Shown one piece after another: positions 1-8,760 of a DNA stretch of 64,000 bases. Numbering within the stretch: position 1 is the stretch's first letter; each line of letters begins with the position of its first letter. The stretch is taken from NCBI RefSeq assembly GCF_018323985.1, contig NZ_AP024590.1:2480001-2544000 (forward strand), read 5' to 3'. The DNA is from Enterobacter kobei. GTDB taxonomy: Bacteria > Pseudomonadota > Gammaproteobacteria > Enterobacterales > Enterobacteriaceae. The translations under genes were made by a program, and so were the position numbers. The notes beneath the pieces are model-generated. The model searched no databases. It saw only the letters and a list, made by a program, of their open reading frames with translations, and had not been told where the DNA came from.

Positions 1-543
1 CAGCACGAAGAACATAAAAGCCCAGATCGCCGTGGCGCTCAGCGTGCCGCAGTTGGTGCCCATCGCCACCAGCGAGGAGATGATCCCGCGTTTGCCCTTC
101 GGCGCGTACTCCGCCAGCATCGTGCCCGCGCCGGAGATCTCCGCCCCGGCCCCCAGCCCCTGAATAATACGCAGGGTCACCAGCAGCACCGGCGCGAAAA
201 TACCAATCTGCGCGTAGGTCGGCAGTACACCGATAAGCGTGGTGCAGATCCCCATCATGGTGATGGTGATAAACAGCACTTTTTTCCGGCCGATACGGTC
301 GCCCATTTTGCCGAAGAAAAAGGCGCCGACAATACGCGCCACATAGCCTGCGCCATAAGTTCCCATCGCGAGGATCAGCGCCATCGCCGCTGACTGTTCC
401 GGGAAGAATATTTCATGGAATACCAGCGCCGCGCCAAGGGAGTAAAGCTGGAAATCCATAAATTCGAGCGCGGTACCCAGCCAGCCAGAAACGGCGGCTT
501 TCACCAGGTCGGACGTCGTTCTTTCATTATTTACTTGGGTCAT
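1..543 (-). CDS. ydfJ: MFS transporter, MHS family (YdfJ-like), 3' end outside window
   Basis: I read 181 codons on the minus strand from ATG at 543 to the window edge; the C-terminal part is missing. The protein starts MTQVNNERTTSDLVKAAVSG and shows the metabolite:H+ symporter signature: an early helix with GTALEFMDF, then the loop motif GDRIGRKKVL between helices 2 and 3, and RIIQGLGAGAEISGA in helix 4. This family imports organic acids or similar small anions in symport with protons at the inner membrane. The gene lies directly downstream of rspAB on the same strand, as the ydfJ remnant does in E. coli K-12, where the Qin prophage interrupts it. Its place in an rsp operon suggests uptake of a sugar acid for RspA/RspB; that substrate is inference. 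Confidence 0.85.
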   Translation of the reverse strand, partial: MTQVNNERTTSDLVKAAVSGWLGTALEFMDFQLYSLGAALVFHEIFFPEQSAAMALILAMGTYGAGYVARIVGAFFFGKMGDRIGRKKVLFITITMMGICTTLIGVLPTYAQIGIFAPVLLVTLRIIQGLGAGAEISGAGTMLAEYAPKGKRGIISSLVAMGTNCGTLSATAIWAFMFFVL

Positions 544-597
544 AATGGCTATCTCTGAAAAGGTAAGATGCGTACCACTCACTCGCATTTATTGTTG

Positions 598-1617
598 TTA
601 TTGCGGGAACGTCAGTAAGACTTTGCAGCATTGCCGCTGGTCTTTTTCAAACAGTTCGATGGCGTCGTTAACGTGCTGATAATCAAAGGTGTGGGTAACG
701 AGTTTGTCAGGATCGATAAGCCCCCTGCGCATCCAGTCGATCACCACCGGGAATTTGTGCGCATTCAGGCGCGATGAAAAAATCGACAGCTCTTTGCCGG
801 TAATGCCCTGCTGCACGATGTGCGAAGGGTCGCTGGAAAAGCCCATCATCACGATGCGCGCCGCGGGTGACGCGAGGTCGATGGCTTCCTGTAAAATCGA
901 CGGATGGCAGGCGGCGTCGATAATAATGGTCGGCTTGATCCCCTGCGCCGTCAGCGTGTCCTGCAACGAGACGTTGCCGTTGTTGATCACCCTATCCGCG
1001 CCGCTGCGTTTCGCCATCGCCAGCCGTTCTTCAATGCGATCGGTGACAATAACCTGCTTCACCCCGTAAACGCCCTTCAGCGCCTGCACGGTGGTCAGCC
1101 CCATCGGGCCTGCGCCGTAAATCAGCGCGATATCATTCTCGCCGGGATTGATCTGCCCGGTGACGTTCGCCGCAATAGTGAACGGCTCGACCATCACCGC
1201 CTGTTTATCGGGGATGGTATCCGGGATGGTCCAGGCGTTTTTTGCAGGCACCACGGCATATTCACTAAAACCACCGTCACGGTGTACGCCCAGCACCACC
1301 AGCGAAGTACAGACGTTAGGCTTGCCCACCGAACACGGATAGCAGTGTCCGCAACTGATCACCGGATCAACCGACACGCGCTCGCCCAGTCGCCCGGCAT
1401 CAATCCCCTCGCCCACGGCGTCAATAACGCCGAAGAATTCATGACCAATCACCCGCGGGTATTTCGCAAAAGGATTGTGCCCGCGATAAATATGGCTGTC
1501 GGAGCCGCAAATACCGGCCAGCTTTATTTTGACGCGAACGTCTCCGGCCCCGGGTACAGGCAGCGGACGTTCCTCAATCAGTAATTGATTGGGTGTTTCA
1601 ATAACGATACTTTTCAT
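598..1617 (-). CDS. rspB: Zinc-dependent alcohol/sugar-acid dehydrogenase RspB
   Basis: This is a 339-residue medium-chain zinc alcohol dehydrogenase matching E. coli RspB along its length. Visible are the catalytic zinc ligands (GICGSDSH, then GHEFFG), the structural zinc cysteines in CGHCYPCSVGKPNVC, and the nucleotide-binding glycine motif YGAGPMGL near residue 170. It presumably oxidises a sugar-derived alcohol (an aldonate or related polyol) with NAD(P), working with RspA on hexonate-type substrates; the exact substrate is not known to me. Two ATG codons are adjacent; I chose the second, since the AGGAG upstream sits 2 bases from the first but 5 from the second, and E. coli RspB also begins MKSI. 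It follows rspA by about a dozen bases and so forms an operon with it and ydfJ. Confidence 0.93.
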   Translation of the reverse strand: MKSIVIETPNQLLIEERPLPVPGAGDVRVKIKLAGICGSDSHIYRGHNPFAKYPRVIGHEFFGVIDAVGEGIDAGRLGERVSVDPVISCGHCYPCSVGKPNVCTSLVVLGVHRDGGFSEYAVVPAKNAWTIPDTIPDKQAVMVEPFTIAANVTGQINPGENDIALIYGAGPMGLTTVQALKGVYGVKQVIVTDRIEERLAMAKRSGADRVINNGNVSLQDTLTAQGIKPTIIIDAACHPSILQEAIDLASPAARIVMMGFSSDPSHIVQQGITGKELSIFSSRLNAHKFPVVIDWMRRGLIDPDKLVTHTFDYQHVNDAIELFEKDQRQCCKVLLTFPQ

Positions 1618-1629
1618 CATCTCTCCTGA

Positions 1630-2844
1630 TCACCAGTTCCACAGCGTGCCATCTTCCAGCCGCGCGACAGGTAAATAAGCGGGATCGTAGGGATATTTCG
1701 CCGCCAGCTTTTCATCAAATTCGATACCGAGGCCCGGCTTATCCCCCGGATGCATATAGCCGTTATCAAACGTCCAGTTATGCGGGAAGACTTCCAGCAT
1801 TTGCTCTGAATAGCCCATATATTCCTGCACGCCAAAGTTCGGCACCCATAAATCGAAATGCAGCGCGGCGGCGTGGCAAATGGGCGACAGATCCGACGGG
1901 CCGTGAGAGCCGGTGCGCACCTGATACAGCGAGGCAAAATCGGCAATGCGACGCATACCGGTGATGCCGCCCGCATGCGTGATGGTGGTGCGGATATAGT
2001 CGATCAGCTGCTCTTCAATCAGCTGTTTGCAATCCCAGATACTGTTAAACACTTCACCGACGGCAATTGGCGTAACGGTATGCTGGCGGATCAGGCGGAA
2101 GCATTCCTGGTTTTCCGCCGGGGTCGGATCTTCCATCCAGAACAGACGATAATCTTCGATGCTCTTGCCAAAGCGCGCCGCTTCAATGGGCGTCAGGCGA
2201 TGGTGCATGTCGTGCAGCAGATGCTCGTTAAAGCCGAATTTTTCGCGCACGGCAGCAAACAGTGACGGGGTGAAATCGAGGTATTTTTCCGTTGACCAGA
2301 GCTGTTCTTCCGGCCACTGGCCTTTGGTGGCCGGTTCGTAGGCCTGCCCCTTACCTTTCGACATGCCGTAGGTGGTCTTCATGCCCGGCACACCGCACTG
2401 GACGCGGATCGCCTTAAAGCCCATCTCTTTGTGTCGGGCGTAATCTTCCAGTACATCATCCACGGAGTGACCGGTGGTATGGCAATACGCCATCACCCCG
2501 TCACGGGATGCGCCGCCCAGCAACTGGTACAACGGCATACCGGCGGCTTTAGCTTTGATGTCCCACAGCGCCATGTCCACCGCCGAGATGGCTGACATGG
2601 TGACCGGGCCGCGACGCCAGTACGCGCCCTTGTAAAAGAACTGCCAGATATCTTCGATACGATGGGCATCACGCCCTTGCAGTTGTGGACAGACATGATC
2701 TTTCAGGTACGAGGCGACAGCGAGTTCACGCCCGTTGAGTGTTGCATCTCCCAGCCCGGTGATCCCGTCATCGGTGGTGATCTTCAGCGTGACAAAATTT
2801 CGCCCAGGACAGGTGACAAATACTTCAGCGCTAACAATCTTCAT
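1630..2844 (-). CDS. rspA: RspA, mannonate dehydratase-type enolase superfamily protein
   Basis: The 404-residue protein has the enolase superfamily layout: an N-terminal capping domain and a C-terminal barrel. The three metal ligands are visible with regular spacing: D212 in HDMHHR, E238 in MEDP and E264 in VGEVF. The ending LEDGTLWNW is typical of the ManD branch. Members dehydrate D-mannonate or D-gluconate to 2-keto-3-deoxygluconate; several, including E. coli RspA, do so slowly, so the true role remains open. The original 'starvation sensing' name came from an effect on homoserine-lactone signalling. It is the first gene of the rspA-rspB-ydfJ unit transcribed leftward. The upstream 158 bases (2845-3002) hold its promoter; a stretch around 2895-2911 (ACTACCATACAAGTA) could be a GntR-type operator, but I could not confirm symmetry. 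Confidence 0.93.
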   Translation of the reverse strand: MKIVSAEVFVTCPGRNFVTLKITTDDGITGLGDATLNGRELAVASYLKDHVCPQLQGRDAHRIEDIWQFFYKGAYWRRGPVTMSAISAVDMALWDIKAKAAGMPLYQLLGGASRDGVMAYCHTTGHSVDDVLEDYARHKEMGFKAIRVQCGVPGMKTTYGMSKGKGQAYEPATKGQWPEEQLWSTEKYLDFTPSLFAAVREKFGFNEHLLHDMHHRLTPIEAARFGKSIEDYRLFWMEDPTPAENQECFRLIRQHTVTPIAVGEVFNSIWDCKQLIEEQLIDYIRTTITHAGGITGMRRIADFASLYQVRTGSHGPSDLSPICHAAALHFDLWVPNFGVQEYMGYSEQMLEVFPHNWTFDNGYMHPGDKPGLGIEFDEKLAAKYPYDPAYLPVARLEDGTLWNW

Positions 2845-3002
2845 GGTGGTTCCTGCTTATCTTGTGGTAATGAATGAAATCTAACCACCTGCACTACTAC
2901 CATACAAGTATCAAAATCTAAATTTACGTGCTGGCTCACAAAACACGGCCTCTGCACGTAGAATGACATTCCCTTCACTTTTGAATAATCGGGATAACCG
3001 CG

Positions 3003-3560
3003 ATGCGCCATGCTGATGAACTGCGCCGCCTGCTGTTACAGGATGCGATCCGAATGGAAGCCCTCACAACCGTGGCGGCGCTGGGCGCGGAGGATTGCTG
3101 GCTGGGGGCCGGACTGGTGCGCGATGCTGTATGGGATCACCTCCACCACCTCCCCCCGCAACTGCCCGCTGGCGATGTGGATGTGGTCTGGTTCGATGCC
3201 CGTCAAAGCGATGAAGACGTTGATAATGGTATGGAACAGCGCCTGCGGGTGATGAGCCCGCGCTTTGACTGGTCGGTAAAAAACCAGGCGCGGATGCATG
3301 GGCGTAATCATGACGCAGCTTATCACAGCGTCGAAGACGCCCTGCGCTACTGGCCGGAAACGGCCACGGCCGTGGCGGTCCGGTTACGCGGCCCGGAGCA
3401 GATCGACATCATTGCCCCCTTTGGCCTGGAGGATCTTTTCACCTTATGCCTGCGCCCCACGCCGCGTTTTCAGTACGAGAAACGGCACATTTTTGATGAG
3501 CGGATCAGGCGCAAGCGCTGGCTGGCGCGTTATCCAAAGCTCGTGCTGCAGGCGGATTAA
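3003..3560 (+). CDS. Nucleotidyltransferase-like protein (NTP_transf_6 family)
   Basis: The 185-residue protein shows the pattern of the NTP_transf_6 (formerly DUF925) family: WLGAGLVRDAVWD near residue 35, followed by DVDVVWFD near 60, where the paired aspartates would be the metal ligands of a nucleotidyltransferase fold, and a C-terminal region ending FDERIRRKRWLARYPKL. Function and substrate are unknown. It is transcribed away from rspA and its last four bases overlap the end of the convergent ynfA. It is not part of the E. coli K-12 rspA-ynfA junction, so it is an insertion relative to that genome. Confidence 0.8.
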   Translation: MRHADELRRLLLQDAIRMEALTTVAALGAEDCWLGAGLVRDAVWDHLHHLPPQLPAGDVDVVWFDARQSDEDVDNGMEQRLRVMSPRFDWSVKNQARMHGRNHDAAYHSVEDALRYWPETATAVAVRLRGPEQIDIIAPFGLEDLFTLCLRPTPRFQYEKRHIFDERIRRKRWLARYPKLVLQAD

Positions 3561-3886
3561 CCGGCACGGCCCCATCCGGCGACGATAATCAACATCCCGC
3601 ACAGCGCTACCGCCGCCCCCAGCCAGTCATACACGCTGAGTTTTACGCCATCCACCACCCGCAGCCAGATTAGCGCAGTGAATACATAGACGCCGCCGTA
3701 AGCCGCATAGACCCGCCCGCTGGCCGCCGGATGCAGCGTTAACAGCCAGACAAACAGGCACAGCGACAGCGCCGCCGGCAACAGCAGCAGCGCGCTACCG
3801 CCGCGTTTCAGCCATAACCAGGGCAGAAAGCAGCCAATAATTTCACAGAGCGCGGTGATGAAAAAAAGCAGTGAGGTCTTAAGCAT
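3557..3886 (-). CDS. ynfA: YnfA family inner-membrane protein (SMR-like)
   Basis: The 109-residue protein is almost entirely hydrophobic, with four predicted membrane helices (roughly residues 5-25, 30-50, 60-80 and 88-106) and the family hallmarks CEIIGCFLPW and GRVYAAYGGVYV. YnfA proteins resemble small multidrug resistance transporters and are reported to affect dye and biocide efflux in Shigella; function here is inferred from the family. It starts at ATG 3886 and ends four bases inside the convergent NTP_transf_6 gene. Synteny with speG and ynfB agrees with E. coli. Confidence 0.92.
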   Translation of the reverse strand: MLKTSLLFFITALCEIIGCFLPWLWLKRGGSALLLLPAALSLCLFVWLLTLHPAASGRVYAAYGGVYVFTALIWLRVVDGVKLSVYDWLGAAVALCGMLIIVAGWGRAG

Positions 3887-4066
3887 ACGGGGTTGTCGGT
3901 GTCGGTTTGTTTAAGAAAGTTACGGCATCATACCGGGTGTCGCAGGCGAAACTCCAGGTGCCGTTAATTCTCCTGCGGCATAACCCCTCGCGCCGGTATG
4001 TCACCGGCGGACGATGGTGTAGAATATAAGCAATATGTCCCTGCAACAGTAAAAAAGGAATTCCTG

Positions 4067-4408
4067 ATGAAAATCTCCCTTGGTAAACGCCTGTGCCTGA
4101 CGGCGATGCTGACGCTGGGCGCGGTAATGATTACCCCCGGCGCGCTGGCTGAAACCAGCAAACTGATCATTGAATCCGGCGACAGCGCCCAGAGCCGCCA
4201 GCAGGCTGCAATGGAAAAAGAGCAGTGGAATGACACCCGCTCGCTGCGTAATAAAGTGAATAAGCGCGTGGAAAAAGAGTGGGACAAAGACGATGCCGCT
4301 TTTGATGCCCGTGATAAGTGTCAGCAGAGCGCCAATCTTAATGCGTACTGGGAAAATAACACCCTGCGCTGTCTTGACCGTCGTACCGGCCGCGTGGTCG
4401 CGCCGTAA
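4067..4408 (+). CDS. ynfB: YnfB, DUF1283 periplasmic protein
   Basis: I start this 113-residue protein at ATG 4067, preceded by AAGGAA, because the preceding in-frame codons are not family-like and E. coli YnfB begins MKI in the same place. Residues 1-26 form a signal peptide (positive KRLC start, hydrophobic core, cleavage after ALA). The mature part carries the conserved SGDSAQSRQ, EQWNDTRSLR and CLDRRTGRVV blocks of DUF1283. No function is known. It precedes speG by 23 bases in the same direction, so co-transcription is likely. A 7-bp inverted repeat at 3991-4009 lies just upstream of the presumed promoter. Confidence 0.9.
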   Translation: MKISLGKRLCLTAMLTLGAVMITPGALAETSKLIIESGDSAQSRQQAAMEKEQWNDTRSLRNKVNKRVEKEWDKDDAAFDARDKCQQSANLNAYWENNTLRCLDRRTGRVVAP

Positions 4409-4431
4409 GTTTTTGTCATAAGGATTTGACT

Positions 4432-4992
4432 ATGAATGAGATTAACGGCGTGAAACTGCGCCCACTTGAACGTGAAGATCTGCGTTATGTTCATCAAATG
4501 GATAACAATGCCAGCGTCATGCGCTACTGGTTTGAAGAGCCGTATGAGGCGTTTGTCGAGCTGTCCGATCTGTATGACAAACATATCCACGATCAGAGCG
4601 AACGCCGTTTTGTAGTGGAGTGTAACGGTGAAAGAGTGGGCCTGGTGGAGCTGGTGGAGATTAACCACGTTCACCGCCGTGCGGAGTTTCAGATCATTAT
4701 TTCCCCGGAGCATCAGGGTAAAGGGCTGGCCACCAAAGCGGCGAAGCTCGCCATGGATTACGGCTTTACGGTTTTAAACCTCTATAAGCTGTATCTCATC
4801 GTCGATAAAGAGAATGAAAAAGCCATTCATATTTATCGCAAGCTGGGCTTTATGGTGGAAGGTGAGCTGATCCATGAGTTCTTTATTAATGGCGAATACC
4901 GCAATACCATCCGCATGTGTATTTTCCAGCAACAGTATCTTGACGATCATAAAGCACCCGGCAAGACACTGTTAAAGCCTACTGCTCAGTAG
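4432..4992 (+). CDS. speG: Spermidine N1-acetyltransferase SpeG
   Basis: The 186-residue protein is a GNAT acetyltransferase nearly identical to E. coli SpeG. It transfers acetyl from acetyl-CoA to spermidine or spermine in the cytoplasm, relieving polyamine toxicity. The acetyl-CoA loop is visible as HQGKGLATKAA, followed by NLYKLYLIVDKENEKAIHIYRKLGF. I chose ATG 4432, with AAGGA seven bases upstream, over the in-frame TTG two codons earlier; the resulting length equals that of the E. coli enzyme. The neighbouring polyamine-linked genes mdtIJ (spermidine export) lie 17 kb away in this window. Confidence 0.96.
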   Translation: MNEINGVKLRPLEREDLRYVHQMDNNASVMRYWFEEPYEAFVELSDLYDKHIHDQSERRFVVECNGERVGLVELVEINHVHRRAEFQIIISPEHQGKGLATKAAKLAMDYGFTVLNLYKLYLIVDKENEKAIHIYRKLGFMVEGELIHEFFINGEYRNTIRMCIFQQQYLDDHKAPGKTLLKPTAQ

Positions 4993-5001
4993 GCGGCGAC
5001 A

Positions 5002-5712
5002 TTAATAGTAAGCGATCGTATTTTTGATACTGAATTTGCGCTCGACCGCTGGCGTGACGCTTTCATCGACGATCAGTAGCGTGCAGCTGACCGGATTATC
5101 GTGGCGGTCGTAGTCGCAAGTTTGCTTCACATGGCCAAGCGGCTTGTCGTTAAGCACGCTGACGGCGGTATAGTCGAGTTTTTTACGCTTATCCGCTGAC
5201 GGCGTGGAATCCACCTGTAAGTGCATCTCTTTCGAGGTGGTGGATTTGCCCAGCGGATAACCTTCGGCGTCGTAGCGATAATCCACCTGTAAATCCTTGC
5301 CGCGCGCGGTCACCACAAAGCCTTTATCATCCGTATCCCAGGTCACGCCCGCGGCCGGGAACGCGGCCAACTGGCACTTACCCTGGAGACGCAGGCGTTT
5401 TTCATTGGTTTGTGCATCAATATAATAATTCGCATCCAGCACCAGCGAGACGCCGGTATTATTTTCGATGTCGTGGAGCTCCAGTGAATCAAAACACCCT
5501 TCTGCCGACAGCGTGCCGGTCACGCGTTTGGCTACTTCCCCTTTATCATTCAGCAGCGTCTGGCTGAAATCCTTTACCGGCCCGCGAAGGGGATCAAAAT
5601 CAAATTCGTTCGAAAAGCTCGCCATCTCCGGCGTAAAAGAGACCGGGCCCTGCGCATTATCACAACCGACGAGCGCTACCGTTAGCGCAGCCAGAATGAT
5701 TGTTTTTTTCAT
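5002..5712 (-). CDS. ynfC: YnfC family lipoprotein
   Basis: The 236-residue protein begins MKKTIILAALTVALVGCDNA, a lipoprotein signal with lipobox LVGC, so it should be acylated on Cys17 and membrane-anchored; Asp after the Cys would suggest inner-membrane retention. The remainder matches E. coli YnfC, including SFTPEMASFSNEFDFDPLRG and a C-terminal IKNTIAYY. Function is unknown. The start at 5712 removes eleven upstream in-frame codons that would bury the lipobox. It converges with speG with a gap of only nine bases and no clear terminator between them. Confidence 0.92.
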   Translation of the reverse strand: MKKTIILAALTVALVGCDNAQGPVSFTPEMASFSNEFDFDPLRGPVKDFSQTLLNDKGEVAKRVTGTLSAEGCFDSLELHDIENNTGVSLVLDANYYIDAQTNEKRLRLQGKCQLAAFPAAGVTWDTDDKGFVVTARGKDLQVDYRYDAEGYPLGKSTTSKEMHLQVDSTPSADKRKKLDYTAVSVLNDKPLGHVKQTCDYDRHDNPVSCTLLIVDESVTPAVERKFSIKNTIAYY

Positions 5713-5879
5713 GGTGATTACCAGAGGTGCAAAATATTCAACCATAGTAGCAAATACAGCGATTTATCGCCTCACCCGTCTCGCTTGTTATGCGGAAGGT
5801 TCTGAGATTTGCCCTGGCGCCCCTGCTTGTCGCGCAGGCTGCTAAACTGTAGATAAATTCATGAGATAAGGGATCGTTT

Positions 5880-6167
5880 ATGAAAGCTTCTTACTGGTTA
5901 TGCGCAGGTTTATTGATGGCAGCGGGACCGGCTCTGGCCGCGCCAGAGTCCTGCGAAAAAGTGAAAAGCGATATTTCCCAGCGCATCGTCAATAATGGCG
6001 TCCCGGAGTCGGGTTTTTCGCTGGATATTGTGCCGGGCGATCAGGCGGATAAACCTGATGCGCAGGTGGTGGGCCATTGCGCGAATGATACCTGGAAGAT
6101 CCTCTATACCCGCACCAGTGGTGCCAGCCCGTCAACCTCAGACGGCGCACGCACTGAACCGCAATAA
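5880..6167 (+). CDS. ynfD: YnfD, DUF1161 small periplasmic protein
   Basis: This 95-residue protein has a signal peptide (residues 1-20, cleavage after ALA) followed by the DUF1161 pattern CEKVKSDISQRIVNNGV and VVGHCANDTWKILYTR; two cysteines may form a disulfide. E. coli YnfD is similar up to YTR; the last 20 residues, rich in Ser, Thr and Pro, differ. Function is unknown. It is followed by a strong hairpin and then the ynfE operon. Confidence 0.88.
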   Translation: MKASYWLCAGLLMAAGPALAAPESCEKVKSDISQRIVNNGVPESGFSLDIVPGDQADKPDAQVVGHCANDTWKILYTRTSGASPSTSDGARTEPQ

Positions 6168-6173
6168 CCCTTC

Positions 6174-6198
6174 TCCCCCTGTCTTTACAGGGGGAATT
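6174..6198 (+). terminator. Hairpin after ynfD
   Basis: A perfect 9-bp stem, TCCCCCTGT with ACAGGGGGA around a CTTT loop, lies right after the ynfD stop. The trailing T-run is short (ATTT), so termination may be partial. Confidence 0.6.
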
Positions 6199-6311
6199 TC
6201 CCAAACCTTGACCTCAGATAATACCTTTCTACTCCCTTATTAGTACCCTCCCTGAGCCTGATACTACTTTCAGCAAATAATGATTTTCATTATAAAAACA
6301 GGGAGTGAGCG

Positions 6312-8750
6312 ATGTCCGATGTCGATAATTCCGGCGGTATAAGCCGGCGTACCCTCGTAAAATCCACGGCTGCTGGCGCGCTGGTCATGGCGGCGGGTGG
6401 TCTTTCTTTACCTTTTGGTCTGCGTCGTGCGGCGGCGGCCGTGCAGCAGGCGGTGAAACCGGGCGCGGAGAAAACCGTCTGGGGTGCCTGCTCGGTGAAC
6501 TGCGGCAGCCGATGTGCGCTGCGCCTGCATGTGCAGGATGATGAAGTGACCTGGGTGGAAACCGATAATACCGGCGACGATACCTATGGCGACCATCAGG
6601 TACGCGCCTGCCTGCGTGGGCGCTCTATCCGGCGGCGTATTAATCATCCTGACCGACTTAATTATCCGATGAAGCGCGTAGGTAAACGTGGCGAAGGGAA
6701 ATTTGAACGTATTTCCTGGGACGAGGCATTAGACACCATTGCGAACAATCTTAAGGGCGTGGTGGAAAAATACGGCAACGAGGCGGTGTATATTAATTAT
6801 TCCTCCGGCATTGTCGGCGGAAATATCACCCGCTCCTCACCTTCCGCCTCGCTGGTCGCGCGACTGATGAACTGCTACGGCGGCTTTCTCGGGCAGTACG
6901 GCACCTACAGCACCGCGCAGATCGCCCGCGCCATGCCCTTCACCTATGGCAGTAACGAAGGTAACAGCACCTCGGACATCGAAAACACCAAGCTGGTCGT
7001 GATGTTCGGCAACAACCCCGCCGAAACCCCCATGAGCGGCGGTGGCATCACGTATTTTCTTGAACAGGCCCGGGATCGTTCGAATGCCCGCATGATCGTT
7101 ATCGATCCGCGTTATACCGATACCGCCGCCGGACGTGAAGACGAGTGGATCCCGATCCGCCCTGGCACTGACGCGGCGCTGGTGGCGGGCATCGCCCATG
7201 TGCTGATCAGCGAAAACCTCGTCGACCAGGCGTTCCTCGATAACTATTGCGTCGGCTACGATGAAACCACGCTGCCGGAAGGCGCACCCGCTAACGGGCA
7301 TTATAAGGCATATATTCTGGGCGATGGCGATGATGGCATTGCGAAAACCCCGCAGTGGGCGGCGACCATCACCGGTATTCCTGCCGATCGCATTATCAAA
7401 CTGGCGCGGGAAATCGGCACCACGAAACCGGCGTATATCTGCCAGGGCTGGGGACCGCAGCGACAGGCCAATGGTGAGCAGACCGCGCGTGCCATCGCCA
7501 TGCTGCCGATCCTTACCGGCAACGTTGGCATCAACGGCGGCAACAGTGGCGCGCGTGAGTCCACTTACACCATCACCATTGAACGCATGCCGATCCCCGA
7601 TAACCCGGTCAAAACGAAAATCTCCTGTTTTACGTGGACCGATGCTATTGCCCGTGGGCCGGAGATGACCGCCATCCGCGATGGCGTGCAGGGTAAAGAA
7701 AAACTCGACGTGCCAGTCAAGTTCATCTGGAACTACGCCGGGAATACGATCATTAATCAGCACTCGGACATCAACAAAACCCACGATATTTTGCAGGATG
7801 AAACGAAATGCGAAACCATTGTGGTGATTGAGAATTTCATGACCTCGTCGGCAAAATACGCCGATATTCTGCTGCCGGACCTGATGACCGTCGAACAGGA
7901 AGACATTATTCCCAACGACTACGCCGGAAACATGGGTTATCTGATTTTCATTCAGCCCGCCACCACCGCTAAATTCGAGCGTAAGCCGATTTACTGGATC
8001 TTAAGCGAAGTGGCGAAACGCTTAGGGCCGCAGGTCTACGAGCGCTTTACCGAAGGGCGTAGCCAGCAAGCGTGGCTGCAATATCTGTATGCGAAAATGC
8101 GGGCGAAAGATCCGCTACTGCCGACGTATGACGATCTGAAAGCGATGGGCATTTATAAGCGTAAAGATCCGCAGGGTCATTACGTTGCCTATAAAGCATT
8201 CCGTGACGATCCGCAGGCGAATCCACTGAAAACCCCTTCCGGCAAAATTGAAATCTACTCCGCGCAGCTGGCGCAGATCGCCGCCGACTGGCAGCTGGAA
8301 AGCGACGAGGTGATAAGTCCCCTGCCGGTGTATGCCGCCACTTTTGAAGGCTGGGATTCGCCCGATCGTAAAGCCTTCCCGTTGCAGTTGTTTGGTTTCC
8401 ACTACAAAGCCCGTACCCACTCCACCTACGGCAACGTCGATGTATTGCAGGCCGCCTGCCGTCAGGAAGTGTGGCTGAACCCCATCGACGCCGCACAGCG
8501 TGGCATTGTCAGCGGCGATAGAGTGCGGGTGTTTAACGCCCGCGGTGAAGTGCGCATTGCCGCGAAAGTGACGCCGCGCATTATGCCGGGCGTCAGCGCC
8601 ATGGGCCAGGGCGCGTGGCATCAGGCCAGTATGACGGGTGATCGCATCGATCACGGTGCCTGTATTAATACGCTGACCACGCACCGTCCTTCTCCGCTGG
8701 CGAAGGGAAATCCGCAGCACACCAACCTGGTGGAAATCGAGAAGGTTTAA
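6312..8750 (+). CDS. ynfE: YnfE, molybdopterin DMSO/selenate reductase catalytic subunit
   Basis: The 812-residue protein is the catalytic A subunit of a DmsA-type oxidoreductase and is closer to E. coli YnfE than to YnfF (GISRRTLVKSTAAGAL and YSSGIVGGNITRSSPSAS match YnfE). The twin-arginine signal SRRTLVKS lies at residues 11-18, so the folded enzyme is exported by Tat. The FS0 cluster cysteines appear in CSVNCGSRC and RACLRG; the Mo-ligand serine lies in GTYSTAQ. The family reduces S- and N-oxides or selenate at the outer face of the inner membrane using menaquinol electrons. E. coli has both ynfE and ynfF here; this genome has only one gene, followed 10 bases later by ynfG. An imperfect FNR-like sequence at 6208-6221 is the only hint of oxygen control. 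Confidence 0.95.
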   Translation: MSDVDNSGGISRRTLVKSTAAGALVMAAGGLSLPFGLRRAAAAVQQAVKPGAEKTVWGACSVNCGSRCALRLHVQDDEVTWVETDNTGDDTYGDHQVRACLRGRSIRRRINHPDRLNYPMKRVGKRGEGKFERISWDEALDTIANNLKGVVEKYGNEAVYINYSSGIVGGNITRSSPSASLVARLMNCYGGFLGQYGTYSTAQIARAMPFTYGSNEGNSTSDIENTKLVVMFGNNPAETPMSGGGITYFLEQARDRSNARMIVIDPRYTDTAAGREDEWIPIRPGTDAALVAGIAHVLISENLVDQAFLDNYCVGYDETTLPEGAPANGHYKAYILGDGDDGIAKTPQWAATITGIPADRIIKLAREIGTTKPAYICQGWGPQRQANGEQTARAIAMLPILTGNVGINGGNSGARESTYTITIERMPIPDNPVKTKISCFTWTDAIARGPEMTAIRDGVQGKEKLDVPVKFIWNYAGNTIINQHSDINKTHDILQDETKCETIVVIENFMTSSAKYADILLPDLMTVEQEDIIPNDYAGNMGYLIFIQPATTAKFERKPIYWILSEVAKRLGPQVYERFTEGRSQQAWLQYLYAKMRAKDPLLPTYDDLKAMGIYKRKDPQGHYVAYKAFRDDPQANPLKTPSGKIEIYSAQLAQIAADWQLESDEVISPLPVYAATFEGWDSPDRKAFPLQLFGFHYKARTHSTYGNVDVLQAACRQEVWLNPIDAAQRGIVSGDRVRVFNARGEVRIAAKVTPRIMPGVSAMGQGAWHQASMTGDRIDHGACINTLTTHRPSPLAKGNPQHTNLVEIEKV

Positions 8751-8760
8751 GGAGTAACCC

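Noticed and set aside
3991..4009. CGCCGGT/ACCGGCG hairpin upstream of ynfB as terminator
   Set aside because: There is no T-run on either strand and it lies in a promoter region; it could be an operator, but nothing supports that.
6208..6221. FNR box upstream of ynfE
   Set aside because: TTGACCTCAGATAA agrees with only six of the ten specified positions.
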